The notes under the pieces: generated by a model
What the model was told of the DNA's origin: nothing
Databases searched by the model: none
What the model saw: only the letters and a program-made list of their open reading frames with translations
Shown: positions 49,936 through 61,289 of the stretch, in pieces
Layout of the letters: each line of letters starts with the position of its first letter
Position numbering within the stretch: position 1 is the stretch's first letter
Program-made: the position numbers and the translations under genes
Assembly: GCA_963680875.1 (NCBI GenBank)
Contig: OY804590.1
Coordinates: forward strand, 25,358,640-25,422,639
Length of the DNA stretch: 64,000 nucleotides
Direction of reading: 5' to 3'
DNA from: Bathymodiolus brooksi
Lineage: Eukaryota > Mollusca > Bivalvia > Mytilida > Modiolidae

Positions 49936-51090
49936 AGTATAATCATATTAAGTATAATAGACAGAGAAAAAATGTAAAAATCGAATAAATGTCACGTTAA
50001 AGCCAATGCCGAAAATACTTGGAACATGTGTCTGACAATTCATTAAGGTTTAAGAACACTTGTAACTGTTGAAACTATCTGGGGTCAGATGAATTATTTA
50101 ACTTATATTGATTACAACACATAAACAATACAACTTGACACAAAAAACAAAAAAAAGATAAACAGGGACAGTTTATAATCCAACCGAAAACCAAACACAA
50201 AACGGGCCTCGTATTCATGAAAAGTCAAAACAAACAAACACAAAGGTCGAAACTTCGGATTCCTGTTTTGGATAAGCATTTCGAAGTGGAATAGGTTAAA
50301 TATATATTTCCAAACTTTTAGCTCACGTTTGAGTTGAAAGTTATGACTTGGCTTAGTAGAATAGTTACGTAAAACAATTGCAAGTATCAATGATTCATCA
50401 ATAATTTTTGCAGTTTTTAGGTATTTTTTACCAATGTTAAGTTGAAGGTTTGGTAAAAAAATAGTTCAAAAAATGACAGTGCTCAATGTCATAATCTACC
50501 CCTCTCCCCCCCCCCCCCCCCCTCACCAAACAAATCAATCTGGGGTTCTATGATTTAAAAATGTACTAATTTTACGAGCATTTTTTAATTAGGAAGTTGC
50601 ACAATCTCAAAACTCATGTTTCGTTCCGTTTCTTACATGTATGTAAATTAAAAATGTCATACAGAATCGAACAAGACGACAATGATATATTCTTCATATT
50701 ATATGATATATGAAGACTTCATTTTTTCACTATTAAAGACAGAAGTGTTATATATTTAGTGAAAAAATATAAATAATGAAAAATATCCCAGTCCAACCAA
50801 TTTTTACAGGTAAAATATTTTACATGTAAAAATCAATGAACTCAATAGTGCGTGTAGGAGATGGTGACGGACTCTACGGAGAACAATGGAATCTTTCGGG
50901 TGACCGTCGAGTGTCTATTGTCCTCAGGGATTTAAGCCCAGGGCCACAGGCTGTTCTCTTTAATAGACTTATTCCCTCTGTATTTCATAAAACTGTCAAA
51001 ATATACACCCAAAAACTCCTTTAAAATGCGATTTTTCTATATGAGCAGGGCCAAATACGTTCACTTTCTGGTCTGCAAACTTCCAAATTA

Positions 51091-51200
51091 AATTAGCACC
51101 CTTGATTCTCTACACAACTCTCGTTTACACTTCTACTTTAAAATCTACAGTTTAAAAGATATTTCAATTTTTCGTTATTCTAATCAAACAATTATTACTT
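51091..51200 (-). repeat. Right terminal inverted repeat
   Basis: Plus-strand blocks AATTAGCACC, AACTCTCGTTT, AGTTTAAAAGATAT, ATTTTTCGTTATTCTAATCA and AATTATTACTT are the reverse complements of blocks in the left end. By eye the two ends agree at roughly three quarters of positions. Confidence 0.78.
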
Positions 51201-51494
51201 TTAGTAATTAAGGGTCGGAATCAATTTGCGCCAATTAGCATATTCAAAATGATTCAATTGTGCCACTGTCTATATTTTTTATGGTTTTAATTTCGCTCAT
51301 AAATGAAATTCAACTGCGCCATATTTACCTGTAAATTACCTCTACATAATTTACCTCTATACATGTATTACAATTAACCTTTCGGTATAAAATTTAACTT
51401 TTCAAACTTACTCACAAGCGAATAAATTGTTCAGTAATAAGAAAGTTTTCAACAATTAATATCCACCTGTTATGTAAATCTATTGTCAAACCTT

Positions 51495-51719
51495 TCCATT
51501 ATTTTTAAGGAATGGAGAGTTATTGTTCTCTTTGTACTTTAGATACTATACACAGACTTTTTTTTGTTACAAGATTAATAATTAATAAAACAATGGGTGG
51601 ATTTTAAGTTGGAGAATGTCCTCGTATCTCTCCATTCCTTAAAAACAATGGGCCTCGGCACCTTCGGGGTCTTGGCTCCATTATTTTTAAGGAATGGAGA
51701 GTTACGCGGACATTCTCCA
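51495..51719. repeat. Foldback hairpin element with three arms
   Basis: The arm TCCATTATTTTTAAGGAATG, extended by GAGAGTTA, occurs at 51,495 and again at 51,677. Its inverse, CTCTCCATTCCTTAAAAACA, lies at 51,628. The second and third arms extend outward (GGAGAATGTCC at about 51,611 against GGACATTCTCC ending at 51,718). They form a stem of about 41 bp around a GC-rich loop of about 25 bases. The first arm can pair with the second instead. No coding capacity; a MITE or foldback origin is likely. Confidence 0.78.
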
Positions 51720-53420
51720 ATACGTAAAGATGTCTGAAATTCCATTCAAGAAAATGAATGCATTTTTTGCGCAAATCGATATCGACCTAATTAAGTCATT
51801 CTTTTTCAATCTTTTAAATTTCTTAGATATAATTTTTATGTTGTTATACGATGAAATTGATAGTTATGGCTCCCCAAAATTGGGTGTTATTGTCGACCAT
51901 TACTGTAGGCCTTATTACATATCCACCCTACCCCCACCCTCCACTGAATTTTAAGGTTCTCATCGAAGCGTGAAATGCATAAGCAAGTCAAAGTACAGAC
52001 AAAACAGCGGCCAAAAGACAAACAATGATATATACAAAATACTGTACAGAAAACTAAAGATTGAGAAACACTAATTCCACACAAGAAACGGGTGTGAACT
52101 CAACTACCCCGGAGGGATATTCAGTTCTTACTTCACTGGTATAAAAATAAGTTGTTACATTTATTCCTTTTATTCTTGCTATTATGCACAAAATACTCAC
52201 CTTGCTCATGAATACACTTGAGATGTATCCCTATTCACAATTTCCACTGACTTGTGTCGTCCTCGCTAACGTTTGATTGCACCCCCAGTGCAGAAGAGTT
52301 CCGAGTGTACATTTTGTGGCCATCATGTCAGAATGGTTTCATGTACTTACTATTGAGGACAGTGATGCATGCAAACATTGAAACGTTTGTTACGTTTCTT
52401 TGAACATTTATTTTTTCCACACAAAAAAAAAATACAAAAAATAACGCATCAATCGACTTTCACCAAATTGTAAATTGTTCTCTTCCGGTGACGTTGGTGA
52501 CGTGGACATATATTAGCATTACTGTAGTTGAGGAAAAAAACAAATTTACAAAAATAATGTTGCCCATTTTAAAATATCCAGCAAACTATGGATTCCGTGA
52601 ATTATTTCTTAGACACAAAGGAGTAAGTTTTCTTACCATTCTATGAAAGTCGAGAACTTAAAATAAGATCTAAAAGACATGGCTTTATCTGTACCTGATT
52701 TGATGGCCATTGTATAACTGGTTGTCACTAGATATTTTTGTAATTCTTCCTTTATGGAGAACAAGAAACTAAAACAGAGTCATGTATAATGTACATATAC
52801 ATGTACATTAATAAGTCTATTAAGAGTTGGAGACATGGAAATAACTTTTGTCGATTTTCAAAGAAATTATACTTACACCTTCGTGTAGATATCTCAGCTA
52901 GATGATATCATATCAAATGATTTGTTCTTCGCTTAAGTACAGCCCTATAAACTGCAACTAATCCAATCATATTTCAGGTAACAGGACGTTTTTCTGGTTG
53001 AATAGTTCCAAGTTGTCATACCTAGAAAAAAAATGATTGATATTAAAAAATGTATCCGTAGTTCATCAACACTATCTTGTATAGTAACAAAAAAACCATG
53101 ATATTTGTATTTTTTTACACGCTTTTTGCTATAAAGCATAACTTTATTACTTGGTTTTTCACATTCTGCATTAACAACATCAAGATGGTGGATCCAGTGC
53201 TGATGTTGGTTGTGGGTTGATGTGGAATATGATGTGAAAACGTCACAATTATTACATTAATATTTTTTAATGGATTTTATTAAGAAAATGTCGAAATTGT
53301 CCAGTATATCTGATATTTATTCTTTTTTGATTTAGGTACAAACCACTTCGATATCGTTTCGGTATTATTTGGATTTATTGAGATAGACATAACAACGAAT
53401 ATTGTCCCAAGAAATTCTGC
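51720..53420. other. No gene recognised
   Basis: AT-rich sequence with only short open frames of low complexity on both strands. No domains, RNA genes or clear repeats were found apart from short A/T runs. Confidence 0.45.
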
Positions 53421-53500
53421 CTCATTTTTGTCATCGTTGCCAGTTTCCCTGGATTGTCATTTTTTTATTGCCCCTTCGGTGTTCTCTAACGTTTATTTGG
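53420..53500 (+). repeat. Dispersed repeat fragment
   Basis: A short piece (GTTGCCAGTTTCCCTGGATT, then GCCCCTTCGGTGTTCTCTAA and CGTTTATT) matches the 3' part of the dispersed family seen in fuller form at 56.5 kb. Confidence 0.6.
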
Positions 53501-53764
53501 AAAAGATGACTGTTTCTGTTTTAGTTTCAGATTATTTTTGTGAAAGTGATATATTATTGTATAAGTTGGTCATGTGTTTTTTAAAATCTGTGCCAAAGTA
53601 CAATAACATAATCTACATATGTTAAACATTCTACCCATGTTAATCATTGTTAGACCAGTTTTAGTATTCTGCTGAAATACAGCTGTGATATTACATAAGC
53701 AAATGGTAAGTTTGAGTCTTCAAGAAGGCCATAGTTGGTCATGAGCGGTTTTGTATTGAAGCTT

Positions 53765-53995
53765 ATCGTCTACCCCTACTTGGCAATTTGGTAATTTGGT
53801 GCCTATCATCACTAAGGTTGTGAGTTCGAATGCCACTAATGGCGAGGTGTACTCGATACAACATTATGTGATAAAGTATGTCGACGGTTTGCGACAGGCC
53901 GGTGGTTTTCGCCGGGTACTCTGGTTTCCTCCACTAATAAAACTGACGCCATGATATAACTGAAATATTGTTGAAATTCGTTAAATGCCATAACC
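53765..53995 (+). mobile_element. tRNA-derived SINE, 5' part decayed
   Basis: A B-box-like GTGAGTTCGAATGCC is followed by GGCGAGGTGTACTCGATACA, GGTGGTTTTCGCCGGGTACT, CTGGTTTCCTCCACTAATAA and the tail ATATAACTGAAATATTG...TTAAATGCCA. The same order of blocks is found on the minus strand at 58.2-58.4 kb. The A box is not clear. Confidence 0.7.
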
Positions 53996-54304
53996 CTAAC
54001 CCCTACTTGGTAAAATCCAGATGCCATGTCTAATACACTCATGAAGGTACTTCCTTTTATTATAGTGTCTTATACAGGTCTCAATATTAGGTCATGAAAT
54101 TGCATCTTTCCTAGTTACTTTATTTAAGGCTCTAAAATCAATGCAATCAATGAGACTTCCATCTTTTTTCCCGCAAGGCATGTTGGTGAGGCAAATTCTT
54201 ATGTTTATTGTTGTATGGACCACATTTCTTCTTCTTTTTCTACGGCTAATGGAGTTGCATTCGTTGCATTCTTTATCTGATTTGTGCAGGACTTCCTGTA
54301 TCAA
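53985..54304 (-). pseudogene. Ty3/Gypsy pol fragment (reverse transcriptase N-part)
   Basis: On the minus strand the segment 54,304-54,092 carries KKDGSLIDCIDFRALNKVTR, then KDA. After a frameshift, 54,042-53,985 continues with SVLDMASGFYQVGV. The two blocks are the first conserved parts of the reverse transcriptase of Ty3/Gypsy LTR retrotransposons, the second including the first catalytic Asp. The remainder of pol is absent: the SINE at 53,765-53,995 abuts or replaces it. No LTRs were found. Confidence 0.72.
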
Positions 54305-54749
54305 TAGTGTTTGATGTTACCGTCAAACAATTCAATATCCAGCCCATTCTTGGCTATCCTACATAAGCCACGGATACCGACCCAACAACGACAGGCTCGT
54401 TTCAAGTGAAAAGCCAGAAGAAAACAGACAGAGCACTAGTCTCTGTGAACGTAGTCTGTCCACAATAGTGAATACCTACAGCAGTTAGCCGGTCATAAAA
54501 ACCTCAATAACTAACATCTTTGGCAAACCCTTCATGGACATTTTGAAATAACCTGATCATTGATTCGTCAATGGTCAGGCTTTGATTGTACTCATAAAAT
54601 GATGGGTTGTTTCATATATGTGTGTCATCAGTAATTGTTTCTGCTTCCACATCTAAACCAAAATGAAAACTTTTTCGGAGAGAACTAAATTTATCAGTAG
54701 TATTCTTTAACAAATTTAACTTTCTCTGTTTCTGTTCTTCAATCAGTTT
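54305..54749. other. No gene recognised
   Basis: Possibly flanking remains of the Gypsy element, but without a motif I can name. Confidence 0.35.
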
Positions 54750-55060
54750 TGTCGAGTGCGGTAGATCGTGGGTTCGAGCACCGGTCGGGTCATACCAAAA
54801 ACTATAACATTGGTATTTGTTGCTTCTTTGCTACAGCATTCAGCATTAAGGAAAAGGAGTAAAGACTGGTTGGCTTGGAATCAGGATAATGTGTCAGAGT
54901 GGGCAACATGTTTATTGGTGAACTGTTGTTTCAGTGAGCTAGCACTATAATAATCCAACTAAGCGTGTTGGTCTAGTACAAACGGACCTCATCATTATTT
55001 CATTGAAAGTTAACTTGTTTTCGTCATGATATAGCTGAAAAATGCTGAGTTGGCGCGTTG
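54750..55060 (+). mobile_element. tRNA-derived SINE
   Basis: It has a B box (GTGGGTTCGAGCACC) followed by GGTCGGGTCATACCAAAAAC, GTTGCTTCTTTGCTACAGCA, AAGACTGGTTGGCTTGG and GTGAGCTAGCACTATAATAA. It ends near CATGATATAGCTGAAAAATG. The arrangement is that of a common bivalve SINE family with a tRNA head and a conserved body. A short open frame inside (54,768-54,950) is not a gene. Confidence 0.75.
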
Positions 55061-55254
55061 CTACCAAGGAAGCTACTCAATCAAGGGTTCCTATTGGTTA
55101 AGTTGAAGTAATCACATTTGCGGTCGCCACCATGAATTACTCAGTTACGGAATATTTCAGTTACAAATGACTACGAATATATTCCATTTGTAGTATTCAC
55201 AATCCGGTTCTTTCCTCTCTTTTTTATCACCGGAGTTGTAACTAGAGTAACACG

Positions 55255-55480
55255 ACTTGCCGCATGTGGTGCAGGAATTGCTTACACTTCCGAAGCACCT
55301 TAATTAACCCCCGGTTTTTAGTGTGGTTCGTGTTGTTCAGTCTTTAGTTGTCTATGTAGTGTTTGTAGATCATTGTTAGTCCTTTTGTCCTTTTAATTTT
55401 GTTTACTGTATTTGTCTTTCCTTCTTCTGTTTACCCATTGTGTGTCTTCAAACTTTCTTTCAGTAATCCGAATGCTATAC
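55255..55480 (+). repeat. Dispersed repeat copy, long form
   Basis: It contains GCAGGAATTGCTTACACTTC, CGAAGCACCTTAATTAACCC, GGTTCGTGTTGTTCAGTCTT, GTTTGTAGATCATTGTTAGT and CCTTTTGTCC. This is a fuller version of the family's 5' half. Confidence 0.6.
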
Positions 55481-56214
55481 AATCTGATGGTTCAGTTGTC
55501 TAAAGATTTAGTAATCCGAAAGTTCAGTAGTGCGATAGTTCATTTCTCTGATGGTTTATTGGTTCGAAAATTACACGATTTAAAACTTGTTCAAATATTC
55601 TTGTTATGGGATAAGGCATAAATTGGTGATAAAAACAATATTCTAGAAAGAATCAGCAATCTGGATACGAAACAACTATAATATACGACACAGGTAAAAC
55701 AAACTCCAAGAACCATGGAATCCAACACCATGGCCATTTAGATTTTTAGGTACGACAACAAAAATTCTAGCTTTTTAAATGTTTGTGTGATGATTAATAT
55801 TAGGTGCATGCATATTTGGCAATCTTTGAGACAAACATTTTGAACGAAATCAACACTGTTCATTCGATTCAATCATTGTATTAGATAAAAGCACATTTAG
55901 TATGATGTGTAATCCATTATATTTGGGCTATGATTCCTAGAATGCATTTTTGTTTTCAAGACAGTTAGCTGCCATTTACTTGATAAGTACAAGTTTCAAC
56001 AAATCTTCAAAACACCATTATATATACAGGTACATGAGCTTCGGATGGATTTTATAACATGTTCACTTAATTCTACATCCGTTTTAGCTAAATGCATGGT
56101 GGGAGTTTGTCGTTTGTATAGAGTAGAATTCGCAGACTTTTCTCTCTTCTTATTGTATATGTTCCGTATTTATACAGTATTGACAGACTTGTTAGTGACA
56201 AACTATCTGTATTT
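55481..56214. other. No gene recognised
   Basis: AT-rich DNA with small open frames only; no domain or RNA gene seen. Confidence 0.4.
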
Positions 56215-56440
56215 TACGGGTGCCAATAGTGGAGCAGGAACTGCATACCCTTCCGGAGCACCTGAATCCTTCCCCGGTTTTTAGTGTGGTACGTCTTACT
56301 TAATCTTTAGTTATATGTGTAATTCATTGTAGATCGTTGTTTCTCTTTTTGTCCATTTTCTTTTGGCCATTGTGTTGTCTGTCCTTCGATTTACGAATTC
56401 TGATTACCCCTTTTGGTATGTTCAAACTCTTCTGATCCTC
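56215..56440 (+). repeat. Dispersed repeat copy, long form
   Basis: It contains GGAGCAGGAACTGCATACCC, TTCCGGAGCACCTGAATCC, GTGTGGTACGTCTTACTTAA, TTGTTTCTCTTTTTGTCC and GATTACCCCTTTTGGTATG. It is closely related to the copy at 55.3 kb, and a second partial copy follows in tandem at 56.5 kb. Confidence 0.62.
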
Positions 56441-56514
56441 ATGTGCTATGTATATTATTTGTATTTGTTTGCGTATTATAAGTGGTATCAACCACGTCTT
56501 GATCTTCACATAGG

Positions 56515-56680
56515 TTCACCGCCGTTTTTGGTGCGGTCCGTGTTGCTCATCCTTTTAACTTTCTGTGTTATGTACTTGTGTTTTGTTTGTCTTCGTCCTA
56601 TGTCTTGTGTGTCCAATGTTGCCAGTGGCTGTGGATTGTCCATTCTTGATTGCTCCTTCGGTTTTCTCTAACGTTTATTT
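56515..56680 (+). repeat. Dispersed repeat copy, short form
   Basis: It contains TTGGTGCGGTCCGTGTTGCT, CTTCGTCCTATGTCTTGTGT, AATGTTGCCAGTGGCTGTGG and CTTCGGTTTTCTCTAACG, the same blocks as at 33.9 and 47.7 kb. Confidence 0.62.
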
Positions 56681-58195
56681 TATACATATACCCCTCAGCC
56701 TACATCTTAACCTTTATATATTATAGATTTGGGTATTTTGAATTGCCACAGCAGTCAATTTATTTAAGAATAGTTTGAAGATACTAAAAGGTACAGTTTG
56801 TACCCATAGGAATACCGACTGTCTGTTAAAAAACGCGCCCACCAAACAAAACAAATATGTTGTCAATCAAAACCCCGAGCAATTTGATGCATAAATACCC
56901 ATTTTTGAATTGCCAATTAACCTAGCAAATATATGTGGTTGTTTCTTGTTTGCATATGTCATTTTCTCATTTGTAAAAATCATCTCGTACTTTTTTTCTC
57001 TGAAGCACTTCAGAATGTAAATCAAATATCCTGAAGCTATGCAACAAGACTAGTGTTTTAGTTTGACACAACAATATACTGCCCCTACTATTCCTCATAA
57101 TACAATATTACACTTAAAAACAAAATGAAGGAACATGGCATAATGACTATAGTTCTCAGAACTATTGCGCAACTTCCTTTCTTAGGAATTATTATTATAT
57201 AGCGGATCTTTATAATACAGTTTTTCTTTTTTAGACAAACGCAATATACCATAAAAAAGTGAGAGGTATATTGCAGTGACTTCTGGGTGGTTTTTAAACT
57301 TAACGAACGAGGAAGACTAATGTGTATATCGTTTCCGTTTGCACAAGATATCTTAATTAACGTTTTTTTACGACAGGTATGCAAACATGCATTTGGTATA
57401 TTGGTACCAGGTCCATGTAGCTATGTAAATCCCGAGGTTGTAGACATGCATGTGTTTTTCTTGTTCCGGACAAATAGATAAGACACGATAGGACGAAGTA
57501 TATGATTTATAACATAAATGCATTCCCCACGAGCAAAAGGAATAACATATGTATGTTAACATCATCAATCTCTTCACAATTTCAACTTGACATGAGGCCT
57601 ACCCATTTTTCATCGAACATTTGTTTTAATCATTTTTCTATATACCTTTTGTATGTATATATGTAACTGTATTTTAATTCCAACGCAACACCATTGAAGC
57701 TTAGATACATTAATGTTTTTCTGCCCCCACAAGCTGTATTGGTGTATGATATAGATATTTCAGTTTGGACAATTTGAAGACGTGATCGTGTTTATGTCGT
57801 CATTCATTTTTATAGTAGGTGTGTGTCTTTTTGAATTGAAGCGAATCTGGAATAAGTTGTAGAAACCTCAATTAAATTTAAGGGTGAATTAAAACTTATT
57901 GATTTACACTTAAGGTTTAAATGAGACTTATATTTAAGTGAGGTTTGTGCAACCTGGTCCTGATTGTTTATTTCAGTACAAACGTTGGATATCCAATAAA
58001 AAGGGAAGGGTTGACATCCCATTAACTGGCATAACGCAAATTGATTTGTGTGATGTTCCAACCATCACCTGGAATTACAAGTTAAGCGTTGTGTATTAAA
58101 TGAACACTTTAAGCATTATATATCGGATTGTGTACCCTAGATAGTAATACAATTGACTAATTTTCGTTATATCAATGGTATTGTGACAGACAAGG
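56681..58195. other. No gene recognised
   Basis: AT-rich DNA. Open frames of up to 98 codons on both strands show no domain, signal peptide or splice pattern that would support a gene. Confidence 0.42.
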
Positions 58196-58410
58196 TTTTC
58201 TTTGGTTTGGTTTATGGTGTTTAACGCCATTTTCAACAATATATCAGTTATATCGTTGCTGTCAGTATTATTAGTGGAGTACAAGGAGAAATCCACAGAC
58301 CTGGCGCAACTCACTGACAAACTGTATTACACAATGTTGTATCGATTACACCTCGCCATGAACGGGGTTCGAACTCCAACGTTAGTGGTGTTATGCACTG
58401 ATTGGACGTG
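58196..58410 (-). mobile_element. tRNA-derived SINE, minus strand
   Basis: On the minus strand a B box (GGAGTTCGAACCCCG) is followed by CATGGCGAGGTGTAATCGAT, ACAACATTGTGTAATACAG, TGTACTCCACTAATAATACT and ATATTGTTGAAAATGGCGTT, ending AAACACC. It is the same family as the plus-strand copy at 53.8-54.0 kb and is better preserved. Confidence 0.75.
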
Positions 58411-58599
58411 TAGTTGTAAATCCAACTACAATACGATCACGACCACGCCGGTCCCGTAACAGACAAGGAAATAGCTGATGAAATTGATAAAAAAAAATAC
58501 CACCTGTCGGAACAATGAAAAAATAAAATCGAACAATCGTAGAAAGAGGCAAAATCGACACTCCAATATACATATACATGGCCGCTCACTTGCTATAAG

Positions 58600-58692
58600 C
58601 ACCTCAATGAAAAGTAGCGGGGCCCAAACCTCAATTCTTAGTGAGATGATGGGATCACGCGGCGAACACGTTAACCATTACACCACCGATGC
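58600..58692 (-). other. tRNA-like sequence, probably a decayed SINE head
   Basis: On the minus strand GGTGGTGTAATGGTTAACGT resembles a tRNA A box, and GGTTTGGGCCCCGC lies about where a B box should be. The B box is degenerate and I could not fold a full cloverleaf with a clear anticodon. A functional tRNA is unlikely. Confidence 0.3.
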
Positions 58693-58779
58693 GGTTCAAA
58701 GCATGTTGATGAAACAGAGATAGAACCTTTAATAAATCTGTGATGGATACATGTTTATTATCGTAAGCACACTTGTTAA

Positions 58780-58942
58780 ACAGCATGTACCACCAGTGGA
58801 ACAGGCCTGTTGTGGAGCACTTAGCTCATCACGGTTTTTAGTGGGAGTGCTCACTCTAGTTTTTGTGCTATATCAACCATTGTTTGTCGTTTTGTCCTTT
58901 TCATTTTGGTCATTGTATTGTTTGTTCTTCTTCGATTGACAG
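58780..58942 (+). repeat. Dispersed repeat copy
   Basis: It contains GGAACAGGCCTGTTGTGGAG, TCACGGTTTTTAGTGGGAGT and CATTGTTTGTCGTTTTGTCC. It ends directly before a SINE. Confidence 0.52.
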
Positions 58943-59205
58943 CGGGGGGCCCTGGTGGCTCAGTGAATTAGGTCGTTGGATCTAACAGCTCATACAAGCT
59001 TATCACCAATACGGCGTGTGTTCGTGCCCAGTTTTGTAAATTACAAAAAGGGTGCACTCGACTCCCAGCCACAAGTGATAAAGCTTACAATTTGCTTGCC
59101 CAGGGTCGGTGGTCCTCTCTGGGTACTCCGGCATCTTCCACCTCTAAAACTTTTCGCCCTGATATAGCTGAAATACTGCTGAAAGTGGCGTTAAACACCA
59201 AAAAT
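58943..59205 (+). mobile_element. tRNA-derived SINE, near full length
   Basis: An A-box-like TGGTGGCTCAGTGAATTAGG and a B-box-like GTGTGTTCGTGCCC are spaced as in a tRNA. A conserved body follows with GGGTCGGTGGTCCTCTCTGG, GTACTCCGGCATCTTCCACC, GATATAGCTGAAATACTGCT and GAAAGTGGCGTTAAACACC, then a short A-rich tail. The copy looks the most complete of the four. Confidence 0.8.
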
Positions 59206-61138
59206 CAACAAAATCCATTTACAGCTTTTGATTACCTCTTTGGAATATTCAGTCTATTCTTATAGAGTTTGTGGATGAAATGAGTTTGCACCAATTGGAT
59301 TTTAGAAGATGGCAATGACAAATTCGTTGGAACGTGAACATGTGATGTTAAATCAAAATCTAAAAGAAGAAAAGGAATGTCAGATATCATATAAAGGACT
59401 TATTTATGACTCTTTACAGCGACACTGCTCATCCATTTAAATGCGGTCGTCAGTGTTCTACTCACAAGTAGAAAACACTTGCATGAACGTATCATTTCAC
59501 TAAGATAGGAGATTTGAGCCAATAAAACTAGCTCACCCGCATCACTTTTTATTGAACTGTTTCTGTCAAGCCAGGGAACTAGTAGCCATATATGTACTTA
59601 TTAGGGGTATGGTGTGGTATTTATTGTTGTTATTTTATCAGTAAACTTCAGTGATGCAGTTAGACACTGGTCTTTGAAGATTTGTCTACCTACTTCTTAT
59701 GTTGTCCTTTGTCTACCTATTTCTTAAATTGTCCTGAAGAATTTTATCAAAAATAGCTTAGACGTTGTGCATGGTATTGGAGACGTTTTCATTTTCAATC
59801 TGTGTATTGTTTGAATGGTTCAAAATGAGAAAGCATTTTTTGACCCATTAAAACCAAGCAAAATAGACTATTTTGTGAATTTACAAAAAAAATATCATAA
59901 TGATCAATATCCTTTGTACCTATATTTACTGACTATAGTCGGGCAAAGCAAATAGAGGATCACATATTTTAACCCTGTAGACCGGTCACAGTTTTTCCAC
60001 TTTTATGCGGCATAATCTAGATTTATGGAAATATACGAAGGAAAATATTATAATTTTGGTACGAAAATAAAGTAAACTGCATATGCTTTATGACGTCGGT
60101 TGATAAATTACGTAATCAGCGCCATTGAACGATCGAGTGGACCTTTTCTCGTCTGAGATACCTGTAGACCACACAGAAGTACAAAGTTTAATTTTTGTAT
60201 AGAAGAGAGGTGAGTCTGAAGAATTTAAACAAAAAGAAAGGTTAACAAATTAGCTATATGCCACAGAATTGTTCAAATACAAGTAAAGAAATTGTTTATA
60301 CCGAGGAATATTTCCACAATGCACAACACGACTACCACATCGCTCACGGTGTCACAAAAGCTTTCATATTGACACCTGTAACACAGATATGTACAATATA
60401 TCCGGAATTTCCACGAATTTCAATGTGAATGAAATTAAATATTTTAATTTACTGTAAATGATATTTTTGTGTCTCTTATGAACGCGAAATTGGTGCCTTT
60501 ATGACAACTTGTTCCAATTGACACTGAAATTTGCATCTTGACCGTATCTGTTACACTATCAAAAATATGACGTTTTGTTCCGAATATGTAGTTTTTTTTT
60601 CATCGTTCCGGTGAATAAATATAGAATTTTGTGTAAATTAGCTTATAATCTTATTGACTTTTGTAAATTCCTCACAAGAGAGGACTTCAGTTTTCGATTT
60701 TATACCTAAATGCTAAAATTAACGATATTATAGCGAATGTTATGGTGTCTCCCTAAATGTCCCACTTCCTTTTTTTCAATTTTTTGATGTGAATTTTGGC
60801 AACATGCTAAGAAATCTTGTTTGTTTAAATAGAGTGTATAAAAGTATCATACCTTTCAAGAACATAAACCGAAATTCCTTTATTCGGAAATGTGTTTGGA
60901 ACAAATAGTTTTTGAATGATTGAAAAACTACGGCAAATACCCAACAATAAGATTGTCTCCTCATTTGTCTCACCATCGTCAATTTTGTAGTTGTACATGG
61001 TCTCCAAACGTTTAAACGTCGTTCCTAGGTTATCATCTATGAAAAATCATTTGTTAATTAGAATAAATTAATTTGATCGTACTTTAAAAAATCGGTTTTA
61101 GATCACTACCTAAATATGCAAATATATATTATTAATAC
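59206..61138. other. No gene recognised
   Basis: AT-rich non-coding DNA. Overlapping minus-strand open frames at 60,776-61,007 are shared between two frames and lack coding character. No repeats of note. Confidence 0.45.
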
Positions 61139-61288
61139 AGTGGGAGTCACTAGAACAACGAAGAGCCAAAGCAAGAGCAACATTCATGTACAAATTAGTT
61201 AACAACTTAGTTGATGTCCATGCGGAACACATTCTCACACCATTAAACAACAGAACCAGAGATAATGCAGCCTACAGAACACTATACA
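61139..61288 (+). pseudogene. LINE C-terminal fragment
   Basis: The frame reads WESLEQRRAKARATFMYKLV, then VHAEHILTPL and a short basic stretch, up to 61,288. This is the post-reverse-transcriptase part of a Jockey/CR1-like LINE. It is only about 50 codons, with no upstream domain, and is joined head to tail to a different reverse-transcriptase fragment. Confidence 0.7.
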
Positions 61289-61289
61289 A

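Larger units (their letters stand above)
48333..51200 (+). mobile_element. IS630/Tc1/mariner-type DNA transposon, decayed
   Basis: The element is bounded by long inverted repeats (about 48,333-48,442 and 51,091-51,200). It encloses a broken DDE transposase on the plus strand (48,727-49,935), followed by about 1.1 kb of AT-rich DNA with a run of 17 C at 50,506-50,522. Total length is about 2.87 kb. Members of this superfamily move by cut and paste and insert at TA. The exact outer ends are blurred by an A-run on the left, so I cannot confirm a TA duplication. Confidence 0.72.

Noticed and set aside
51694..51954. 86-codon open frame next to the hairpin
   Set aside because: It starts inside the hairpin arm and shows no recognisable domain; probably chance.
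58600..58692. Functional tRNA gene
   Set aside because: The B box is degenerate and no clean cloverleaf or anticodon could be found.
60776..61007. Two overlapping minus-strand frames
   Set aside because: They share the same bases in different frames and have no family features.
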